A DNA stretch of 64,000 bases from Lithodes maja. Lineage: Eukaryota; Arthropoda; Malacostraca; Decapoda; Lithodidae. The stretch lies in contig JBAKBP010006545.1 of assembly GCA_037953745.1 (NCBI GenBank), forward strand, positions 45,235 through 109,234, in the 5' to 3' direction. Position 1 is the stretch's first letter; each line of letters starts with the position of its first letter. The notes beneath the pieces are model-generated. The model was not told where the DNA came from and did no database searches. It worked only from the letters and a program-made list of their open reading frames with translations. Positions 59,145 through 64,000 of the stretch are shown in pieces. The translations under genes and the position numbers were made by a program.

Positions 59145-59366
59145 GCTTGGATGACACCCCTGAAAACGTGGAAAGAAAACTGGAAGTAATCTCTTCTGTG
59201 CCGATGGTCCGAGGGGTGCGGACACTACAGTTCTGGAATCACCCCATGTCCCTGATCCTGCGTTCCCATCTCCACGCTGCCTCTATCCTAGCGGGGGAAG
59301 GGCCCGGACAACCCCGCACTCCTACACAATCTGCTAGACTCAATGCTAGCCATCTCAATAACAAGG
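59145..59366 (+). CDS. GSAP: GSAP homologue, exon H
   Basis: This exon runs from a TTTTTACAG acceptor to a GTAAGT donor, phase 1 to phase 1. It reads GLDDTPENVERKLEVISSVP, VRGVRTLQFWNHPMSLILRS and HAASILAGEGPGQPRT. QFWNHPMS corresponds to the RLWDHPMSS motif of vertebrate GSAP, with LDDTPEN matching LDNTEKN. A poorly conserved Ser/Gln/Arg linker follows. Identification is strong. Confidence 0.88.
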
Positions 59367-59374
59367 GTAAGTTT

Positions 59375-59735
59375 AAGTTCTCTTTCTCTCCCTCTCTCTC
59401 TGGTTTGTATTCATTCGGCCCCATTCAACCTACTGTTCTAAGACGTTTACCCCCATCCAGGTGTCAATATTTTCCGCGAGCCAGCATATATATATTTTTG
59501 TTTTGACAGCAAGCTAAATTTGTACATTTTTCGATAGAAAAATTTCTCCGGCAAAGCCGGAAATCTCCATACAATACTGGAAGAAATCGACACCTGGATG
59601 GGGATAAACGTCTTAAAACAGTTGGCTGAATGGGGCCGAATGGATACAAGTCAGGGAAAGAGAAAAAAAAGAGAGAAAAATAAAAAAAGCCTCCACAACC
59701 CGCTAACTCCATGCTAACCATCTCAATAAGTGTAA
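59375..59735. repeat. Foldback with a duplicate of the exon H border
   Basis: The arms TTCATTCGGCCCCATTCAACC and CTGAATGGGGCCGAATGGATA are inverted. At 59697-59730, CGCTAACTCCATGCTAACC and ATCTCAATAA repeat the last about 38 bases of exon H (59327-59363) with changes and without the donor. Confidence 0.7.
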
Positions 59736-60452
59736 AGCCGGTATCACACGAGCGCTTTTTACCTCAACATTTATCCTCAACACTGGTCTGACAGCTTCTG
59801 AGGCTATCATTTAATACATTTAAGTTATCTAAATTCATATATCATCAGTCTAGTTTCCAATGCCAGTGCAAAATATTCCAGAATAGTCTCACTGTACCGT
59901 TTTCATCATTCTTATTTCTAACTCTTTTCCTGAAAGTGGTGAAGGCAATGGGGCCATAATGGTGTGCCCCATGGTTCCCTAGTGTCTTACTCTCACAACC
60001 CACTGGCACAAGTCAGCCTTTCTCTCTGGCGTAGGGATGCAGCGACCCCACCGCCCGCCACTTTGGTGGTGCAATCAATTTCTGGAGGAGTGGACCACTG
60101 GTTCAGAACATTCCTGTGCTTGGTATGCTTCCAGCCAGGTCCCCACTGGGGTAAATAAAATAGTAAAACAGTGGTGGAACTGTCATCCGGATGAGGGACT
60201 GCTCTGGGTCTGATCCTTCAGTGTTTATGGTCATAATCCACTTAGTGGAAATGGCACTGTGGGGTGGGTCAGTGGGGGCATGTCTGGGAGCCTTGAGGCA
60301 GTTTCTGCCATGGTCATCTCTTTTGGGGTGCTTCATCTGGAAGCGGGGCGTCAGATTTGATGATGATGATGAAAATATTCCAGAAGTGATGCCAGAAAAA
60401 TGTTGATCATTGAATGTTGACTATAAAAGCTTTTGTGTCATACCGGCTTTAA
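59733..60452. mobile_element. hAT-like element carrying a (GAT)n-tailed retroposon
   Basis: The ends AAAGCCGGTATCACACGAGCG and TTTTGTGTCATACCGGCTTTA are inverted repeats. 59898-60372 is an inserted copy of the retroposon at 52362-52845. A further similar end (AAAGCCGGCGTCACGCGAGC) starts at about 60463. The superfamily is tentative. Confidence 0.55.
59898..60372 (+). mobile_element. (GAT)n-tailed non-autonomous retroposon, second copy
   Basis: Same start (TTTTCATCATTCTTATTTC) and end (TTTGATGATGATGATG) as 52362-52845, with small indels. Confidence 0.65.
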
Positions 60453-60519
60453 GTTGAACCAAAGCCGGCGTCACGCGAGCAAGATTATTGGCTACATGTA
60501 TCGGAGGTTTGAATCCGTT

Positions 60520-60960
60520 ATAGAATAATTATGCCACTGTCTGTGAGGCAGCTCAGTTCTGTTCAATGCTTCAAGAGGCAACTTAAGGGGGTAGTGCTTG
60601 GTTTTTAGTCTACTTTATAGTATATATTTATGTATTAATAATATTTCTTAGTTTCCTCATTAGACCTCCATCAAGCTTATAAAAACACCCCCTAGTCCTC
60701 CTTTCAAGACAAATATGTACATTTTTCGGTAGAAAAATGTTCCAGCCAAAGGCTGATACCTTCTAAAATTTATCAACACCTAAAGGGCACGAAAGGTTTT
60801 AATATTAACACAAAAATGAGGTGAAAGGTCTCAAAATCGCCAAACTAATGGATCGAACATCTTAAAACCTCAACACTAATATGCTAAGCATGAGGGAGAA
60901 GGGGGTCCAGAAAAAACAAGTACTACCCCCTTAAAACTTTTCTATTTGAGAGAAGCTATG
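60520..60960 (+). pseudogene. LINE C-terminal relic split by a TTAA MITE
   Basis: IMPLSVRQLSSVQCFKRQLK ends at 60596. After the MITE the frame resumes TFLFERSYG. This is the same RT C-terminus as at 25986 and 42292. Removing the insert between the two TTAA copies restores QLKTFLFE. Confidence 0.7.
60597..60930. mobile_element. TTAA MITE with GGGGGTAGT ends
   Basis: TTAA lies at 60593-60596 and 60931-60934. The TIRs are GGGGGTAGTGCTTGGTTTTT and AAAAAACAAGTACTACCCCC. It was inserted in a LINE relic with an exact TTAA duplication, so a piggyBac-type mechanism is likely. Confidence 0.8.
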
Positions 60961-61099
60961 GTCTCGATAGGGGTGGCGTGGTGGAACTACAGAGAAAGGG
61001 GTGAGGGACCCTAAGAATTGGAACTTTAAATGATGTTTCAGTTTGAGCTCTGTCTCGAGTCGACCACCCCCAGCTATGGGGTATGTGCCGGGGTATATA

Positions 61100-62664
61100 C
61101 AGTAAAAGTCCGTTAATCCGACGACCGATGATTCGAATCTCCCAATAGTCCGAATTTTTCAATTTGAGGCCAAATCCGAATTCACCCGATGGTCCGAATT
61201 TCAAGAAGTTGGTCCGAATTTCAAGAAGTCCCAAAGTCCCCTTTTTGAGGCATTAGGCCACTCAAATGACACATAATGGAGCACACACATATCATATGTT
61301 CATGAATTCACTTTAAAAGTTTACCATTGTCATTGTAGCCTATTACCTACTTCAAAACATTCAGATTAATGGTCAAAGGAAGCTACTGATATAAACGTAA
61401 ACACCTTCTTCTTCTTCTTCCACATCGTCTGCTAGAGAGTTTGTTTTGCTCTTGAACGCATCCTTGGGACGCTCCGATGCGCTACTGGCTTGCACCGCAT
61501 TTTCTGCAAGCGCATTCAGTCTTGAGCTTGAAAACGCACCTTTGGATGTATTAGCCTTTACCTTGAAAACGCACCTTTGGACGTTCAGATACGCTACTAT
61601 TTATAGTTCAGTGATCGGAGCGTCCCAAGGGTGCTTTCAAGACAACAAGACAAGGGTGCTTTCAATACAATACAGTAGTCCCTCGTTATTGACGGGGGTT
61701 ACGTTCTTAAGACTGCCGTCGATAGCAAAAACCGTCGATACCGCATAGTATCCGTGGTCTCTATCCTAGGCTATGTACTTATAAGTGTTTCCTTTACACA
61801 GGCACACCGTCTATCACTGAATACATTAGAGGCCATAATAAACGCAAGAGATACAAGGTTCAGGCACAAATAAGCAAGTAAAAGGCGGGTGGACTCAGAG
61901 CTTCTGCCTGGTATTGTTATTGTTTGACAACATTAAAAATGGAGGACTAAAGTGACGCTCCGATCGTCAGTGAATCCGGATTCACTCAAAATCTAGTCTT
62001 TAGGCTAATTATTTTTGCTCTCGTTTTCGGTGTATTTTCTTATTATTGTATGTCTTATTGTATGTCTTATTGTTCATCATTTAATCCACTTTTGGTTGGT
62101 ATATTAGAGTAATATAAATAAACAATTAATCCGTCGATATATCAGTCGATACTCGAATCAGTCTAAAGTCAGTCGATAGTCGAATCCGTCTATGATAAAG
62201 CAATCAGTCTATAATCAAATCCGTCTATAACGAGGGACTACTGTATAATATAACTGAGCACATCACAAAGGAAAATTACAAGAACCTCTCAGGGAAGTGC
62301 CGTTGTTAAGGCATTACTTCCCGAACCACATCTGATCTGATCTTCAAGAGCAAGACAAACTCGCTAGTAGACGGAAGAAGAAGACGATGCGGACATATGG
62401 TGTTTACGTTTATATCAGCAGATTCCTTTGACCATTGAATGTTTTGAAGTAGGTAATAGGCTACAATGACAATGGTAAACTTTTGAAGTGATTTCAGGAA
62501 CATATGAGCCGATATGTGTGCACCATTGTTTCATTTGGGTGGCCTAATGCCTCAATGTTTTCGTCAGGCCACAGGTTCATAGGGGTAAAGTCCGATAATC
62601 CGAAAAATCCACTAATCCGAACGAGGGCCGGTCCGCTGCCCTTCGGATTAACGGAAGTTTACTG
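61100..62664. mobile_element. pogo/Tigger-like foldback element, outer
   Basis: The TIRs CAGTAAAAGTCCGTTAATCC and GGATTAACGGAAGTTTACTG are flanked by TA. The inner arms (about 61255-61440 and 62334-62545) are inverted copies (AAGTTTACCATTGTCATTGTA and its complement). A second pogo-like MITE is inserted in the middle. No transposase. Confidence 0.75.
61673..62243. mobile_element. pogo/Tigger-like MITE, inner
   Basis: The TIRs CAGTAGTCCCTCGTTATTGACG and TATAACGAGGGACTACTG are flanked by TA. Subrepeats CCGTCGATA and CAGTCGATA lie inside. 571 bp, non-coding. Confidence 0.8.
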
Positions 62665-62680
62665 TAGTACAAACTTACAG

Positions 62681-62776
62681 TTCTTTCCACACAGTGATTT
62701 TTATAAGTTCTTTTGTCTTTATATTGTGTCGTTTCTGTTTTGGTTTGTATATTTTGCAAGATTTACATTATATTTA
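62681..62776 (+). repeat. Naiad terminal fragment
   Basis: TTTCCACACAGTGATTTTTAT to TTTTGCAAGATTTACATTAT. Confidence 0.65.
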
Positions 62777-62917
62777 GTAGTTAATTCATGTGATCAATTA
62801 AGAATTTTATAGAAAATTATTCATGTAAGTCAATCACACTACATGTACAGTATATTTACTTCCACAAATTCCTGTAGGCAGCCATACATAATAGCTCCCC
62901 TTCTGTGTTCATTCCAG

Positions 62918-62989
62918 GAACTTCAGCCTTCCCCACCACGGACCACATATCCCCTTACGACACCTTCCTGGATCTGCTCACAGCAAAAG
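62918..62989 (+). CDS. GSAP: GSAP homologue, exon I (gene continues beyond window)
   Basis: This exon runs from a GTTCATTCCAG acceptor to a GTATGT donor, phase 1 to phase 1. It reads GTSAFPTTDHISPYDTFLDL then LTAK. It corresponds to the FLPLNYFIEILTDIE segment near the C-terminus of vertebrate GSAP. About 30-40 residues of the protein remain to be encoded downstream; none was found before 64000. Confidence 0.82.
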
Positions 62990-63137
62990 GTATGTGGATA
63001 TCTCTCAACAGTATTATTATAGGTTGGTACTTTATATTAACCTGGCACCAAATCCTCGGCCCCTAGATAGGATTGTAGATGAAAACGACATCGGATTAGC
63101 TAGTGTTAATGCAGTTTTGCTTCGCAGGTAGGTTTGG

Positions 63138-63660
63138 TTTAGCGTCGTTTTCCGTTACATACAATATAACGGCTCAGATGGGGTTCCTTTTATACAGGTT
63201 GAGTGTATCAGAATATTGTCCCGCCACAACACTGACCCATCATGATTGTCATCACTGTGGCTCAGTAAAGCGATTGTCTCATGGTTACCTGATGTCATCC
63301 CCTCACGGCCCTCAGCCCCAGTGCGCCGTGTGCAGTACGCGTTTAATGATTCGCCACATTTATACTGACTGTCGTAGGTATTCCCGTCTCCGATTACTTT
63401 ATTTTGGCAATTCTGATTTAATTGTGTTCTTTTATTTATAAATTATTATTTTACTTTAGCGTTGTTTCCACATAGCGATTTTGATTAGTTGTTTTGCCTT
63501 TTTACTGTGTTCGTATAAGTTTTGGTTTGTTTATTTTGCAAGTTTTACACAAGTTTCTCACATTTTAGAAGATTCTCCTTCCTTTTCCCTCTACCGTATT
63601 TTCCGTTTCCTCAAAGATACTTCTCTTCTTGATCTGATTTAATTCTCTCTTGCTTTATTC
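63138..63660 (+). pseudogene. Non-LTR retrotransposon C-terminal relic split by a Naiad fragment
   Basis: YCPATTLTHHDCHHCGSVKR, CAVCSTRLMIRHIYTDCRRY and SRLRLLYFG show the C-x2-C...H...C knuckle of I/Jockey-type LINE ORF2 ends. After the insert (63422-63551) ILEDSPSFSLYRIFRFLKDT and LLDLI follow. The 3' UTR CATTCTAATCCTTCGGGTCAG to CTGGTTAAACTT also occurs at 7660-7720. Confidence 0.65.
63422..63551 (+). repeat. Naiad terminal fragment
   Basis: TTGTGTTCTTTTATTTATAA to TTTGCAAGTTTTACA. It interrupts the LINE relic. Confidence 0.7.
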
Positions 63661-63767
63661 TGCTCCTTTCATTCTAATCCTTCGGGTCAGCCTTATGGGA
63701 GCTCTTTTGGGGGAGCTCAGTGGTCTGGTTAAACTTATCACATCATAAAAAAAAGTAAAGCTATGTT

Positions 63768-63985
63768 TGTGTTGTTGTTCCCTAAGCTGCCTGGCCAAAC
63801 AGCCCCGAGTCCCTAAGGAAGGCCATGGCCACGGTCGGGCTTTCCCACAGAGCTCTCAAGGAGTGTAGATTGTGTTGTTGGCGTAAGTGGTTGTGTGAAA
63901 TGCAGTCTTCTATGATGTGTTTAATAGTATGGGGTGCTGTGTTACAACCTGGGCAGGAGTCGATGACGGAGTCATCCAGTCTCTT
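63768..63985 (-). repeat. (AAC)n-family fragment followed by LINE C-terminal fragment
   Basis: 63768-63862 has GTTGTTGTTCCC and CTGCCTGGCCAAACAGCCCC of the (AAC)n family. 63866-63985 matches the minus-strand LINE end at 24563-24810 (GTGAAATGCAGTCTTCTATG). Confidence 0.6.
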
Positions 63986-64000
63986 CTAATAGCTCAGAAG

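Overview
The window looks like a repeat-saturated stretch of an arthropod nuclear genome, most likely a decapod or other malacostracan crustacean. The evidence is spliced exons with GT-AG borders in long AT-rich introns, interspersed (TTAGG)n arthropod-type telomere motifs, and many non-LTR retrotransposons, Penelope-like elements, piggyBac, pogo/Tigger and hAT elements nested in one another. The taxon is an inference; no species-diagnostic gene is present.

Two host loci are recognisable, both on the + strand. First, three exon-like blocks of the NAD-dependent isocitrate dehydrogenase beta subunit (IDH3B) lie at 6501-6569, 9832-10115 and 12205-12498. They are broken by an in-frame stop and a 13-base deletion, and the 3' half of the gene is missing, so this is probably a truncated pseudogene. 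Second, nine exons (14493-62989) encode the C-terminal half of a gamma-secretase-activating protein (GSAP / Drosophila pigeon) homologue. All splice sites and phases fit. The gene starts upstream and ends downstream of the window, and its introns have been stretched to about 48 kb by transposons.

Layout. 1-1674: 5' part of a piggyBac transposase gene. 2.1-6.9 kb: palindromic MITEs, a CR1-like LINE and nested hAT elements. 6.9-9.4 kb: a LINE with a PHD-like finger in its RT, itself interrupted. 9.8-12.5 kb: IDH3B blocks. 13.2-17.4 kb: LINE fragments, GSAP exon A and a 1.1-kb palindrome. 18-28 kb: SINE-like repeats, a CR1-like LINE and GSAP exons B-E. 28.7-30.7 kb: an 18-bp minisatellite. 30.8-40.5 kb: a complete piggyBac carrying a complete RTE-type LINE, then a deleted piggyBac whose ORF stayed open. 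42.0-42.1 kb: GSAP exon F. 43.6-50.7 kb: a decayed RTE-type LINE hosting a CR1-like LINE with intact ORF2. 51.5 kb: GSAP exon G. 54.6-59.0 kb: an apparently full-length Naiad-type Penelope element with an intact 942-codon ORF in which the GIY-YIG endonuclease precedes the RT. 59.1-63.0 kb: GSAP exons H and I and nested pogo elements.

The transposons do not form a pathway. They are layered insertions, and target-site duplications let the order of several be read. The most notable items are the permuted Penelope element and the internally deleted piggyBac that kept its zinc finger and reading frame through three deletions.
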